Positions 26,911 to 36,332 of a stretch of 47,456 nucleotides of DNA are shown here, one piece after another. The notes under the pieces were generated by a model. The model worked only from the letters and a program-made list of their open reading frames with translations. It ran no database searches and was not told the DNA's origin. Position 1 is the first letter of the stretch, and each line of letters opens with the position of its first letter. Both the position numbers and the translations under genes were made by a program. The DNA is from Companilactobacillus nodensis DSM 19682 = JCM 14932 = NBRC 107160 (lineage in GTDB: Bacteria; Bacillota; Bacilli; Lactobacillales; Lactobacillaceae), in NCBI RefSeq assembly GCF_000615905.1, contig NZ_BAMN01000016.1:1-47456 (forward strand), written 5' to 3'.

Positions 26911-29900
26911 CTATATTTTTCTTTTTTTAATATCGATTCCTAATAATCCCAGTACCGCTATAACGATACCCGCAAGACAAGTCAGCATCCCATTACTAGA
27001 ACCAGTCTGTGGTAATCTTCCAGATTGAGCTGGATATTCCCAACTAGCTTGTGATTTTGACGCCTGCATTGAAGGTAAGGCAACTTGTTGACTACTTGAC
27101 AGAACCACAATGTTTCCAGCTGATGCCTTTGCTGGTAATACTTTTGCCGTATTGCCACTATCGCCATTGATTATTGATTGAGATTTTTTCTGAACTTCGT
27201 TTTCAGATGTACCTTGGTTAATAGGCTTACTTGGCTTTTGAACTGTAACATTGTTTTGGTCTGAAGAATCAGTTGATCCATTAGGTAACTCTGGAATTAT
27301 GGGTGTTGTTGGTTTGTCCGGTTGACTTGGTTCTTCTGGTTCAGCTGGAACATCTGGATTCTCAGGTTCAGGGTCATCAGGTTCAGTTGGAGTCGAAGGT
27401 TCATCAGGATCCACTGGTGGTTCTGGCTTTGAAGGCGTTGTTGGTTTCGATGGATCAGTCGGTGTAGTAGTTGTACCGCCACCGCTATCATTCTTTGATA
27501 ACACATGCAAAACAACTGTCTTCTTTTGACCATCAGCTGTACTCAATCCAACCTCATAATCACCAGCCTTGCTGTAATCCGCTTTGCTCAAATCAAGGAT
27601 AACTGCTTCAGGATTACCATTTTCATCTGTAGCGCTAGCTTTGAAATCACTGACTGTTGGCGCTGGATCTCCAATGTACATTGTATAATCACTGCCCGCC
27701 AAACTTGACTTGGAAGGTAAAACCTCAAACGTTCCATTAACGACTGTGACGTTATAGTTAGGATTTGCATTGTAGCTAATACTGATTGGATATTCTCCCA
27801 CATCATCGCCGGCTACACGCTCAACTGTATATTGCAAATCATCATGATTCAACAATGTTGCTGGTCCGGTAAATGTCGCTGTCAGTGCAGGATCAGTTTC
27901 CCCGGCATACTTAGAAACACTATCAGCAGTGATTGTTACATTTGCCTTATTAATTGTATAGGTTGCCGTATCATCAATATTACCTGACCAGTTATAAAGA
28001 TTGCTCTGAGGAAGTTTACTGATGTTATCGATACCTTGCTGACTCAAAGTTACCATATAGGTTCCAGCATCCTTCGAATCATCGCCAGCTACTACTAGAT
28101 CTCCACTCTGAAGTGTATAAGTAGTGCCATCTGATAGCTCTACAGCATACTTAGAATAATCAGGAGTTTGCGATACACCAGAATAATCACTATCAGATGA
28201 ACCAATAATATTGTAAGTACCATCTTTTTTCATAACGGCAACTGTAACAGTTGTACTGTCATTTCCGTAACTGTATGTAACTTTGTAAGTTCCTGGAGTA
28301 GATGTATCCACAGTATCAATAACTTTATTGGAAGAATCTACAACACTGACTGTCAGATCATTCAAGTTTAGCTTGTCGCCATTTTGCAATTGAGCACTGA
28401 CAAAGTTATCCTGTGGATTCCAATCAGATCCTGCCATAACCTGAGAATCAACTGCCTTGATATCCGGATTATTAAGCACGACATTGTACTGACCGCTATA
28501 ACCATTAGTCATGTTCCAATTAAAGGTAAATGAATTGGTTCCAGTCGGAATATTAAATGTTCCAATGCCATTAACATATGAATAAGTTACGCCATTGGTC
28601 AGATCGTTAACATTTAAATTTTCCTCAGTGAATCCATCTGCATTCAGATCAAATAGGTCAGAAATAACATTATGTGCTGGATCAGTAAAAATCGTTGCCA
28701 CTTGGTCAGTTGCTGGAACACCACTGATAGTGAACTCTGGCGCACTGACACTAGTGATTCGATTATACTTAAAAGCTGAATCTTGAACTTTTGTCTGTGA
28801 ACCATCTAACTTCAGAGTACTGATTTGGTTGCCTAAGAATGCTTCCGAGCCAATATTTGTAGTAGTTGCTGGGAATTCTACTGCTCCTGAAATATTATTA
28901 AAAGCAAAGGCGGTATTTCCAATCGTCTGTAGATTCTTACCAAAAGTAACCCCAGTAATGTTGTCACCCGCGAAGGCTTGCTCACCGACTGAAGTCAAGC
29001 TATCTGGAAAACTTAACTTACCAGTTACACCAGCATATTCAAAGGCACCACTACCAATAGTTGTTAGACTGGTTGCATTCGATAAATCCAAATCAGTTAG
29101 TTTATTATCATACAAAAATGCATTGTTCCCCACGGAAGTTAATCCACTACCAAGCTTAACTGACCCCAATCCAATATCGGACAAAAAGGCTCCATCGCCC
29201 ACTGATGCAAGTGAGTCTGGCAAGGTAATATCATTCAAAGAAACATTATAGGCAAAGGCATTATCACCAATCGTCTTCAATTGACTATTGGATCCAAAGT
29301 TTACTTCAGTAATACCAGTGTCACTGGTAAAGGCTGAATCACCAATTGTTTGAACTGAACTAGGCAAAGTCAAAGTTGTTAATTTGGTATCATCAGCAAA
29401 GGCTTCTTTACCGATTGTCGTCAAACTGGGATCAAGATTAACCGTGCTTAAGTTTGAATTATACGCAAAGGCATCATCACCGATGCTAGTAACTGAGCTA
29501 GGAATATCAACGGTTGAAACCTTAGAAGAAGTAAACGCATCATTACCGATCGTTGTTAGCGTCGTGTTTTTTGACATGTCCACCGTCGTCAAATTAGGAA
29601 TGTACGCAAATGCTCCATCACCAATAGTCTGTAGTCCATCATTAATCGTTACACTCGTAATATTGGTATTACCCACAAATGCATTGCTACCAACTGATGT
29701 AACGTTATAATTCTTACTATTCAAGTTAACAGTTGAAGGAATGTTGACCTCTGTATAGTCACCATTTATTCCCGTTACACTGGCTGTTAAATTAGTATCA
29801 TCAGTATCCCACAAAAAGTCATTGGCCGTTGAAGCTACAGAACTAGCTGGGGCTTGTGTAGTTGGTTGGGTTACTGTTGTTGCAGCTGGCGCTGTCACCG

Positions 29901-30384
29901 GAGCTGTTGGAGCAACTGGCGTTGAATCTGAGGCAGTTGTGGCAGTGACCGGTGTTAGTGCACTAGTCGTACTAACAGGCAAAGTGGCTGTCGTCGTAAC
30001 TGGTGTAGAGGCAGTTGTAGTGACAGTACTTGGAGCGGAAGCTAGCGGTGCTACTACTGTCGATGATGCTTGAGAAACTGGCGTTGATTGCACAGTAGTT
30101 GTAGTAGCGTCTTTTGTAGCCACTGTTGGGGCTGTGCTTGGTGACGAATCTTTACTCGTCGTTGTATCAGTAGAATTAGTATTTGTTTGTGTTGTAGAAC
30201 TCGTATTAGTAGTTGAAGTAGACGAAGCATTAGTTACTGCTGCACTGGTATCATCAGTTGTATCAGCTTTAACAACAATTTCATGCTTTAGGGATGTTCC
30301 AACACCCATAGTCACCAAGGCGCTTGCGGCTATAAGTATTTGTTTGCTACTTCTAGATAATTTAAATTTTTTGTTTTCCATCAT
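26911..30384 (-). CDS. LPXTG-anchored surface protein with BspA-type leucine-rich repeats and MBG domains
   Basis: 1157 aa. Residues 1-41 form a signal peptide ending near VVKAD. Residues 42-190 are Ser/Thr/Ala/Pro-rich. From about 195 to 590 run BspA-type (LRR_5) repeats of roughly 23 residues (TIGxxAF... patterns). Then come an Ig-like domain (about 640-725), MBG-like domains with ANVTITADSVSKYAGETDP (about 730-900), another Ig-like domain (about 900-975), a Pro/Glu/Asp-rich wall-spanning stretch (about 985-1050), and the sorting signal LPQTG (1124-1128) with hydrophobic helix and KKRK tail. Sortase would anchor it to peptidoglycan; adhesion is the usual guess. ATG 30384 or the next ATG 30381 could start. 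Monocistronic, with no sortase nearby. Confidence 0.88.
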   Translation of the reverse strand: MMENKKFKLSRSSKQILIAASALVTMGVGTSLKHEIVVKADTTDDTSAAVTNASSTSTTNTSSTTQTNTNSTDTTTSKDSSPSTAPTVATKDATTTTVQSTPVSQASSTVVAPLASAPSTVTTTASTPVTTTATLPVSTTSALTPVTATTASDSTPVAPTAPVTAPAATTVTQPTTQAPASSVASTANDFLWDTDDTNLTASVTGINGDYTEVNIPSTVNLNSKNYNVTSVGSNAFVGNTNITSVTINDGLQTIGDGAFAYIPNLTTVDMSKNTTLTTIGNDAFTSSKVSTVDIPSSVTSIGDDAFAYNSNLSTVNLDPSLTTIGKEAFADDTKLTTLTLPSSVQTIGDSAFTSDTGITEVNFGSNSQLKTIGDNAFAYNVSLNDITLPDSLASVGDGAFLSDIGLGSVKLGSGLTSVGNNAFLYDNKLTDLDLSNATSLTTIGSGAFEYAGVTGKLSFPDSLTSVGEQAFAGDNITGVTFGKNLQTIGNTAFAFNNISGAVEFPATTTNIGSEAFLGNQISTLKLDGSQTKVQDSAFKYNRITSVSAPEFTISGVPATDQVATIFTDPAHNVISDLFDLNADGFTEENLNVNDLTNGVTYSYVNGIGTFNIPTGTNSFTFNWNMTNGYSGQYNVVLNNPDIKAVDSQVMAGSDWNPQDNFVSAQLQNGDKLNLNDLTVSVVDSSNKVIDTVDTSTPGTYKVTYSYGNDSTTVTVAVMKKDGTYNIIGSSDSDYSGVSQTPDYSKYAVELSDGTTYTLQSGDLVVAGDDSKDAGTYMVTLSQQGIDNISKLPQSNLYNWSGNIDDTATYTINKANVTITADSVSKYAGETDPALTATFTGPATLLNHDDLQYTVERVAGDDVGEYPISISYNANPNYNVTVVNGTFEVLPSKSSLAGSDYTMYIGDPAPTVSDFKASATDENGNPEAVILDLSKADYSKAGDYEVGLSTADGQKKTVVLHVLSKNDSGGGTTTTPTDPSKPTTPSKPEPPVDPDEPSTPTEPDDPEPENPDVPAEPEEPSQPDKPTTPIIPELPNGSTDSSDQNNVTVQKPSKPINQGTSENEVQKKSQSIINGDSGNTAKVLPAKASAGNIVVLSSSQQVALPSMQASKSQASWEYPAQSGRLPQTGSSNGMLTCLAGIVIAVLGLLGIDIKKRKI

Positions 30385-30490
30385 GCTACCCCAATCAATT
30401 TATTTTTTGATTAACGTATATTAAACACCATATAAATGAAAATATAATTTGAGTTTAAACAAATATATTTACTATTTATGACTAAAATAA

Positions 30491-30527
30491 TAGGGCCTGA
30501 TATTTAATAAATAAAATATCAGGCCCC
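30491..30527 (-). terminator. Terminator-like hairpin after vanZ
   Basis: GGGCCTGATATTT with AAATATCAGGCCC (13 bp) around a short AT loop, a few bases after the vanZ stop; the T tract on the minus side is interrupted (TATTATTTT), so strength is uncertain. Confidence 0.65.
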
Positions 30528-30532
30528 AATTG

Positions 30533-31060
30533 TTACAATTTGTCTTTTTTATGGTGCTGTTCAATCAACCAGAGAACTAGCATGAGTATCAAAATACCCG
30601 TCAGTGCACCGATACTATCTAAGATAACATCTGACACCGACGGTGTTCTTCCGCCGGTCAATCCTTGATGGAATTCATCAAATGCTGCCAATCCAGTCGT
30701 TGCCAACCAAGGAATCAACATCATCAAAAACTTGTTCCTACTAAAATACTTATACACCGCTAAGCACAAGAATAGTCCCAACAAGAAGTAAATACTAAAG
30801 TGGGCACCCTTGCGAATAAAGAACTCAACAAAATGATAGTATCCATCATTTTCAACCGACTGAGTCTTGCCGCCATAATTAAAACTAACTTTGCTCAAAC
30901 CATTATAAAATGGCTTGTTCGAATGTCCTAAGGTTCTTTCCAAAAATGGTACTGATGTTTGCTGCTTATATGTCATTGATGAGCTGTAGAACAAAATCAA
31001 CTCAATGGCAATAACTGCACCCCAAAACCATTTGGTTTTATTTTTTAATTTATTATGCAT
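30533..31060 (-). CDS. VanZ family membrane protein
   Basis: 175 aa with four membrane segments and the family motifs RKGAHFSIYFLLGLF near residue 83, FDEFHQGLTGGRTPSVSDVILDSIGALTG near 127-155. VanZ proteins are linked to low-level teicoplanin resistance in one lineage, but most members have unknown roles. It starts 4 bp after the APC permease stop, so the two are probably co-transcribed. Confidence 0.85.
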   Translation of the reverse strand: MHNKLKNKTKWFWGAVIAIELILFYSSSMTYKQQTSVPFLERTLGHSNKPFYNGLSKVSFNYGGKTQSVENDGYYHFVEFFIRKGAHFSIYFLLGLFLCLAVYKYFSRNKFLMMLIPWLATTGLAAFDEFHQGLTGGRTPSVSDVILDSIGALTGILILMLVLWLIEQHHKKDKL

Positions 31061-31064
31061 GTTC

Positions 31065-32653
31065 TCATCCCATATTAACTTTTGAATTTAATTCCCTTGC
31101 ATCGTCAAAATACCCTGAATGGTAAGAAGAATTAATTGCCCAATAATACATGATCGTTGAGAAAATAATTATCACTACAAAATCCATTGGATACTTAATT
31201 AAATTCAATCCACCGAAATCTGTACTACCGATCCATGAAATAACCGACAATCCTATTAAATGAATGATCATCCATAGGCTGGCATACATTTTTTGCTTAA
31301 ATTCCTTGAACCCTCGTCTGTAATCATAAATAAGATAAATTGGTAAACCAACAATTATGATCACGATAACTTGGACTGTTGTAGGAAACATCGACCAATA
31401 AATCGCCAAACTTATCAGGTCAAAAACTACGGGTGCTAAATATTTCATCCCACGTATCTTAGTTGGACGCTTAAAATCAGGTCCCATCTTACGCAAACTA
31501 CCTGCTACTACTGGTCCCGTCAATAACGATATCAGTGTTGAGGCAGCTACCACCCGTGATAGTAATGCCCAGTTTTTGAACATTAGTATCAATAAGAAAC
31601 TAACAATAAAATCAACCATCAACGCAACACGAGGAGTATTGTACTTGTTATTTGACTTACTCAAAAACTTGGGTAAATGTTTGTTCTTAGGCATTGAAGA
31701 TAATGACTTACTTGCCGAAGCTGAGAATGCTATCCCACTTCCTACCGGTGAAATAAAAGCCGTGAAGTAAATCAATGTTGATAGCCAATAGACATTGAGT
31801 AAAATAGCCAAATCAGCAAATGGAGAGTTGAAACTAATGTGACTCCAACCAGCATTAACGATCGACTTAGGTAAAGAACCTATAAAAACAATCTGTAAGG
31901 AGATATAAATCAAGGCGCTTATCAAAAGCGATAAAATAATCCCTCGACGAATGTTCACCGCCGGCTTAACGATATCATTGCCTAAGTTAATAACTGTCTG
32001 AAAAGCAACGTATGAGTATATAATACCAGCACTACCGATAGCAATAAAAATTGAAGCCGTACCGTTAGGCATAAATTGACTGGTTGTCGTTCCCATGTTG
32101 GTCCAATCGAAATGAGAAGTTACCAGAACGATCATTGTAATAACGGGAACGAATAATTTGAAGACAGAAATAAAATTATTAAACTTGGCCATGATCGTAA
32201 CTGACCAATAATTAATCAAAGTAAAAACAAAAATCAATAGTGTCGCCATCATCAGCCTTGTGCTGACAATTCACCATGCGACATGAATCCATGAGTCCAC
32301 TGTGCCCATTTCCAGGGCCAAGTGCTCATATATTGAGTCGACGCAACAGCTTCAATGGGAAGAATGGCAAGCAAGGATAACCAGTTTGCCCACGAAGCAA
32401 TATGCCCTAGAAATGAACCATGAGTATACATTGTAAATCTACTCATTGCCCCATCTTCAGGGAACATTGTTCCTATCTCCACATAAACCATCGCAATCAT
32501 AGCAACTAAAATTGCTCCAAGTATCCAAGCAACAATAGCAGCTGGACCTGCAATCTTGGCTGCTTGACTAGAACCAAACATCCAACCAGAACCAATGATG
32601 GCACTAAGACCAAACATCACGGTCGAAAACAGGTTGAGCTTTTTACCTTTCAT
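31065..32653 (-). pseudogene. APC-superfamily amino acid permease, frameshifted
   Basis: Start at ATG 32653 (MKGKKLNLFSTVMFGLSAIIGSGWMFGSSQAAKIAGP), preceded by GGTGA at 8 nt. The first frame holds TM1-3 with the IIGSGW helix-break motif. It ends as ELSAQG at 32252, and the next frame continues MMATLLIFVFTLINYWSV with about nine further helices. The junction GGCTGATG should be GGC CTG ATG: one C of a CC pair is missing. Repaired length is about 529 aa. It resembles the larger lactobacillus permeases related to aspartate:proton symporters; the substrate is not readable. vanZ follows directly. Confidence 0.8.
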
Positions 32654-32699
32654 TAAGAAAATCACCACATCTTTTAAATAATTAGTTATTATCGGTAAA

Positions 32700-32737
32700 C
32701 AAAAATAGTCTCTATATCTATAGAGGCTATTTTTTAA
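32700..32737 (-). terminator. Bidirectional terminator after glmS
   Basis: AAAAATAGTCTCTA with TAGAGGCTATTTTT around a 6-nt loop; T runs on both strands. It ends glmS transcription and shields the permease gene. Confidence 0.85.
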
Positions 32738-32752
32738 TAACTATTTCGTACC

Positions 32753-34564
32753 TTACTCTACTGTGACACTTTTCGCAAGGTTACGTGGCTTATCAACATC
32801 GTTTCCACGTGCCAAACTTGCATAGTATGAGAAGAGTTGTGCAGGCACAACACTAACGATTGGAGAAATCATTTCATCAATTTCAGGGATGATAATTTGA
32901 TCTCCAGGTTTAGCATATTTTTCATTAGCGATAACTAAGACGTGAGCACCACGTGCTTCAACTTCTTGAATGTTACCACGAGTGTGACTTGCGCCAACAC
33001 CATCATTGATATAAGCAAAGACCGGTGTACCCTTTTCAATCAAGGCAATTGTACCATGCTTCAATTCACCCGCGGCGAACCCTTCAGCATGAATATATGA
33101 AATTTCTTTCAACTTCAAAGCAGCTTCAAGTGACAAGGCATAATCAATTCCACGACCTATATAGAAAGCATGATCTTGACCATCTAAGTAATCTGCGCTC
33201 AATTGTTTGATGTAGTCTTTTTCATCAACAATTGTTTGAATGCCATTGGCAGCAATAGCTAATTGTTCCTTCAAATCAAGATCCTTAGCTGCTTGAACTC
33301 CCTTTAGTTCACCCAATGCCTTAGCAAGAACAGCTTCAACGGCAATTTGTGATGTATATGACTTAGTTGAAGCTACAGCGATTTCTGGTCCAGCTAATAA
33401 TTCCATTGTGTAATTTGATTCACGTGACAAAGTTGAGTTAGCAACGTTTGTCATTGTCAAACTTGGTAAATTCATTTCGTTGATCTTAACTAGAACTTGA
33501 CGACTATCAGCTGTCTCACCACTTTGTGATAGGAAGATGAAGAATGGGTGTTGTGATAATTTTGGCATATGGTAACCGAACTCACTACCCAACTCAACAT
33601 CAACTGGTACATCGGCCAAAGTTTCAAAAATATTCTTACCAACTAGACCAGCGTGATAACTAGTACCAGCCGCAACAATATATAGTCGGTCAGCTTTGTT
33701 GATTTCTTTTAACATTTCAGGATCAACATTGATAGAACCATCTTCTCTGATGTAGTTCTTAGAAATACGACGCATAACACTAGGTTGTTCGTCAACTTCC
33801 TTCAACATGTAATGAGCATAAGGACCCTTTGAAATATCACTTGCATCAATATTAACTGTGTAAGAACCACGTTCAACTGGTGTACCGTCGATCTTACTGA
33901 TCGATACCTTGTTCTTCTCAAGGATAACAACTTCACCATCATGAATTTCAACGAATTCATGTGTACGATCAAGCATTGCCATTGCATCAGAGCAAATAAC
34001 ATTGAAGCCATCACCCAATCCGATCAACAATGGGCTCTTGCTCTTGGCAACAAAAATCTTATCTGCTTCTTCTTTATCAACCATTGCAAAAGCATATGAA
34101 CCTTCGATCAATCCAAGGGCCTTTCTGAAGGCAGCTTCACCATTCATCCCTTCATTAGCGAAGTGAGAGATCAATTGAACTGCTACTTCAGTATCAGTTT
34201 GACTCTTGAAATCAACGTCTTTTAAATATTCTTCTTTTAGTTCGTTATAGTTTGTAATTACACCATTGTGCACAAGGTAAAATCTATGATCAGCTGAAAA
34301 ATGAGGATGAGCATTGTCAATCGTTGCTGGTCCATGAGTTGCCCAACGAGTATGTCCAATACCTGTTAGTCCCTGAACATCAGGGGTAACAGCTTTTTCA
34401 AGTTCACTGATTTTGCCGACTTCTTTAATTAAGAAATCTTGTCCCTTTTGATTGTTTACATAAATGCCTGCAGAATCGTATCCACGATACTCAAGCTTCT
34501 CTAATCCATTCAATAAAATATCTGTAGTTTCTGAATTACCAACAACTCCAACAATTCCACACAT
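32753..34564 (-). CDS. glmS: Glutamine-fructose-6-phosphate aminotransferase (isomerizing)
   Basis: 603 aa from ATG 34564. The frame is open 12 codons further (34600), but Cys must be residue 2 (MCGIVGVVGN) as N-terminal nucleophile of the glutaminase domain, and a GCGAGG site precedes this ATG. Glutaminase motifs: GHTRWATHG near 74, HNGVITNY near 98. Two SIS domains hold GTSYHAG near 298, SQSGETADS near 345 and STKSYT. The tail ends DVDKPRNLAKSVTVE. It makes glucosamine-6-phosphate for wall precursors. There is no glmS ribozyme upstream; NagR-like operators take that place. Confidence 0.96.
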   Translation of the reverse strand: MCGIVGVVGNSETTDILLNGLEKLEYRGYDSAGIYVNNQKGQDFLIKEVGKISELEKAVTPDVQGLTGIGHTRWATHGPATIDNAHPHFSADHRFYLVHNGVITNYNELKEEYLKDVDFKSQTDTEVAVQLISHFANEGMNGEAAFRKALGLIEGSYAFAMVDKEEADKIFVAKSKSPLLIGLGDGFNVICSDAMAMLDRTHEFVEIHDGEVVILEKNKVSISKIDGTPVERGSYTVNIDASDISKGPYAHYMLKEVDEQPSVMRRISKNYIREDGSINVDPEMLKEINKADRLYIVAAGTSYHAGLVGKNIFETLADVPVDVELGSEFGYHMPKLSQHPFFIFLSQSGETADSRQVLVKINEMNLPSLTMTNVANSTLSRESNYTMELLAGPEIAVASTKSYTSQIAVEAVLAKALGELKGVQAAKDLDLKEQLAIAANGIQTIVDEKDYIKQLSADYLDGQDHAFYIGRGIDYALSLEAALKLKEISYIHAEGFAAGELKHGTIALIEKGTPVFAYINDGVGASHTRGNIQEVEARGAHVLVIANEKYAKPGDQIIIPEIDEMISPIVSVVPAQLFSYYASLARGNDVDKPRNLAKSVTVE

Positions 34565-34585
34565 CTTTAAAAACCTCGCATTTAT

Positions 34586-34619
34586 AATTGGTCTAGCCAT
34601 TAATTTTAAATTGGTCTAG
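34586..34619. promoter_or_regulatory. Pair of NagR/dre-like operator half-sites in the glmS leader
   Basis: AATTGGTCTAG occurs twice (34586-34596 and 34609-34619), spaced exactly 23 bp. It matches the left half of the GntR-family NagR/DasR dre consensus ATTGGTCTAGACCAAT; the right halves are degenerate. Both lie downstream of the predicted glmS transcription start, where a bound repressor would block elongation or initiation. Confidence 0.6.
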
Positions 34620-34656
34620 TCTTATTAATTAAGTACCCTTTATGGGAACAAAGCCT

Positions 34657-34685
34657 AGAATACTAATTTGTACGAGTTTTGTCAA
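34657..34685 (-). promoter_or_regulatory. Strong sigma-A promoter of glmS
   Basis: Minus strand TTGACA, 17-nt spacer, TATTCT. Predicted start near 34650, giving a leader of about 85 nt that contains the two NagR-like half-sites. Confidence 0.78.
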
Positions 34686-34718
34686 TGATTTTATTTTTAT
34701 TTTATATATATTTCAACT

Positions 34719-34743
34719 AATTGGTACAGTTGGTTTATACCAA
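34719..34743. promoter_or_regulatory. Upstream NagR/dre-like operator of glmS
   Basis: AATTGGTACAG followed by TTGGTTTATACCAA (34730-34743), an inverted repeat TTGGT/ACCAA close to the dre consensus. About 35 bp upstream of the glmS -35, so with the leader sites it could allow looping. Confidence 0.5.
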
Positions 34744-34768
34744 TATCGGTATAGATACGTATTTTTGT

Positions 34769-34800
34769 AAAAAAATAGACCAGAGCGTGGGCTCTGATCT
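34769..34800 (-). terminator. Terminator of the cdaA-cdaR-glmM transcript
   Basis: Minus strand AGATCAGAGC with GCTCTGGTCT (one G-U) and a 4-nt loop, then TATTTTTTT. It lies about 160 nt past the glmM stop and before the glmS promoter. Confidence 0.85.
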
Positions 34801-34857
34801 ATTGTGTTTGATTTTGTTTTATTTGTGGTTTGTGATTTGTGGTTCTGAAACGAGTTG

Positions 34858-34953
34858 CACAAAGCAAACCTCTGCGCTCACTACGCTTAGCGATATCACC
34901 AATTCGTGGTAATCTCGCTAAGCTAGGTGATGCTCAAGGTCTACCCACTTTGT
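34858..34953 (-). other. Palindromic hairpin element in the glmM 3' untranslated region
   Basis: Nested pairing over 96 nt. Outer ACAAAG/CTTTGT and ACCT/AGGT; middle TCAC/GTGA; and a long central stem on the minus strand (CTTAGCGA plus ATTACCA with TGGTGAT plus TCGCTAAG) with loop CGAAT. It starts 8 bp past the glmM stop. It differs in layout from the modules at 15 kb and 40.6 kb. Possible roles are RNA stabilisation, a REP-like repeat or processing signal. The 397-bp gap between glmS and glmM holds this, the terminator, the glmS promoter and operators, and no gene. Confidence 0.55.
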
Positions 34954-34961
34954 TCCACTCT

Positions 34962-36314
34962 CTAATTCATTTCTGTCTTTACAACCTCAACGATTTGATC
35001 ACAGAATTCACTTACCTTTTCTTCTGTAGCTGCTTCACACATAACACGTAATAATGCTTGTGTTCCACTAGGACGTACTAACACACGGCCGTCTCCATCC
35101 ATTTCGTCTTCGACAGTTTTGATTGCATCAAGAATTGGTTGATGTTCTTTCCACTTGTCCTTGTCATGTACAGGAACGTTCACAAGCTTCTGTGGGTAGA
35201 CTTTGACTGGAGCGCCTAATTCTGCCAAGCTCTTGCCAGTTTCCTTCATAACGTGCAATAGATGGATACCTGTGAGCATACCGTCACCAGTATTCATGTA
35301 TTCATATAAAACAACGTGTCCAGATTGTTCACCACCGATGTTGTAGTTATTCTCACGAATTTCTTCAACAACGTGACGATCACCAACAGCTGTTTGCACA
35401 CTGTGCATGCCATTAGCTTCAATAGCCTTGTACAATCCCAAGTTACTCATAACAGTTGTTACGATAGTATCTTTCTTTAAACGGCCACCATCATGCAAAT
35501 ACTTACCTAAGATGTACATGATTTTGTCACCATCAACGATATTACCGTCAGCATCAACAGCAATACAACGATCTCCGTCACCATCAAAAGCTAATCCGGC
35601 AACAGCATCTGATTCTTTAACTTTTTGAGCTAATTGTTCTGGATGTGTTGAACCAACATTCTTATTGATATTGATACCATCTGGATGTGATGCCATGATT
35701 TCAAAATCAACGTTCAAGTCAGCAAATAATGTACTGGCAAGACGACTTGTTGAACCATTAGCTGTATCTAAGACAATCTTTATACCACTTAAATCATCTG
35801 ATAGTGTTTGTTTCAAAAATTGTAGGTACTTTTGTGCACCTTCTGGATAATCTGATACGCTACCCAAACCTTCAGCTGAAGGTCTTGGTAATGTATCTTC
35901 CTTAGCATCTAGTAATTCTTCGATCTCATCTTCAACATCATCAGGCAACTTGTAACCATCAGAACCGAAGAACTTGATACCATTATCTTCAGCAGGATTG
36001 TGTGATGCAGAAATCATAATCCCAGCATCAGCTGAAACGGCACGTACTAAGTAAGCTACAGCTGGAGTTGTGATGACATCCAAGTTCAAAACTTCGATAC
36101 CAACTGATAGCAACCCAGCTATCAAACTGGATTGTAACATTTGACCAGAAATACGTGTATCTCTAGCGACTAAAACACGAGGATGTGCATTTTCGTTATC
36201 TGAATGTTGTGTCAATACATAACCACCTGAGCGGCCTAGCTTAAAAGCTAGTTCAGGACTCAACTCCTTATTAGCAATACCTCTTACTCCATCTGTTCCA
36301 AAATACTTTGTCAT
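34962..36314 (-). CDS. glmM: Phosphoglucosamine mutase
   Basis: 450 aa, full length. [21 protein letters not shown] at the N-terminus, phosphoserine loop [17 protein letters not shown] near residue 98-114, metal loop DGDGDRC near 240, sugar-binding GGEQSGH near 324, phosphate-binding RPSGT near 413. It converts glucosamine-6-phosphate to glucosamine-1-phosphate for UDP-GlcNAc. It lies 18 bp after cdaR in the conserved cdaA-cdaR-glmM operon, linking c-di-AMP and cell-wall precursor supply. Confidence 0.96.
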   Translation of the reverse strand: MTKYFGTDGVRGIANKELSPELAFKLGRSGGYVLTQHSDNENAHPRVLVARDTRISGQMLQSSLIAGLLSVGIEVLNLDVITTPAVAYLVRAVSADAGIMISASHNPAEDNGIKFFGSDGYKLPDDVEDEIEELLDAKEDTLPRPSAEGLGSVSDYPEGAQKYLQFLKQTLSDDLSGIKIVLDTANGSTSRLASTLFADLNVDFEIMASHPDGININKNVGSTHPEQLAQKVKESDAVAGLAFDGDGDRCIAVDADGNIVDGDKIMYILGKYLHDGGRLKKDTIVTTVMSNLGLYKAIEANGMHSVQTAVGDRHVVEEIRENNYNIGGEQSGHVVLYEYMNTGDGMLTGIHLLHVMKETGKSLAELGAPVKVYPQKLVNVPVHDKDKWKEHQPILDAIKTVEDEMDGDGRVLVRPSGTQALLRVMCEAATEEKVSEFCDQIVEVVKTEMN

Positions 36315-36332
36315 AAATTAATACCCCCAACG

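Noticed and set aside
29822-30424. Plus-strand open frames rich in Val/Ala opposite the surface-protein gene
   Set aside because: They mirror the repetitive Thr/Ser/Ala codons of the real gene, with no ribosome sites and no recognisable domain. Similar antisense shadows at 28829-29710 are rejected too.
34565-34760. glmS ribozyme/riboswitch in the glmS leader
   Set aside because: The leader is short, AT-rich and lacks the ribozyme core; it holds NagR-like half-sites instead.
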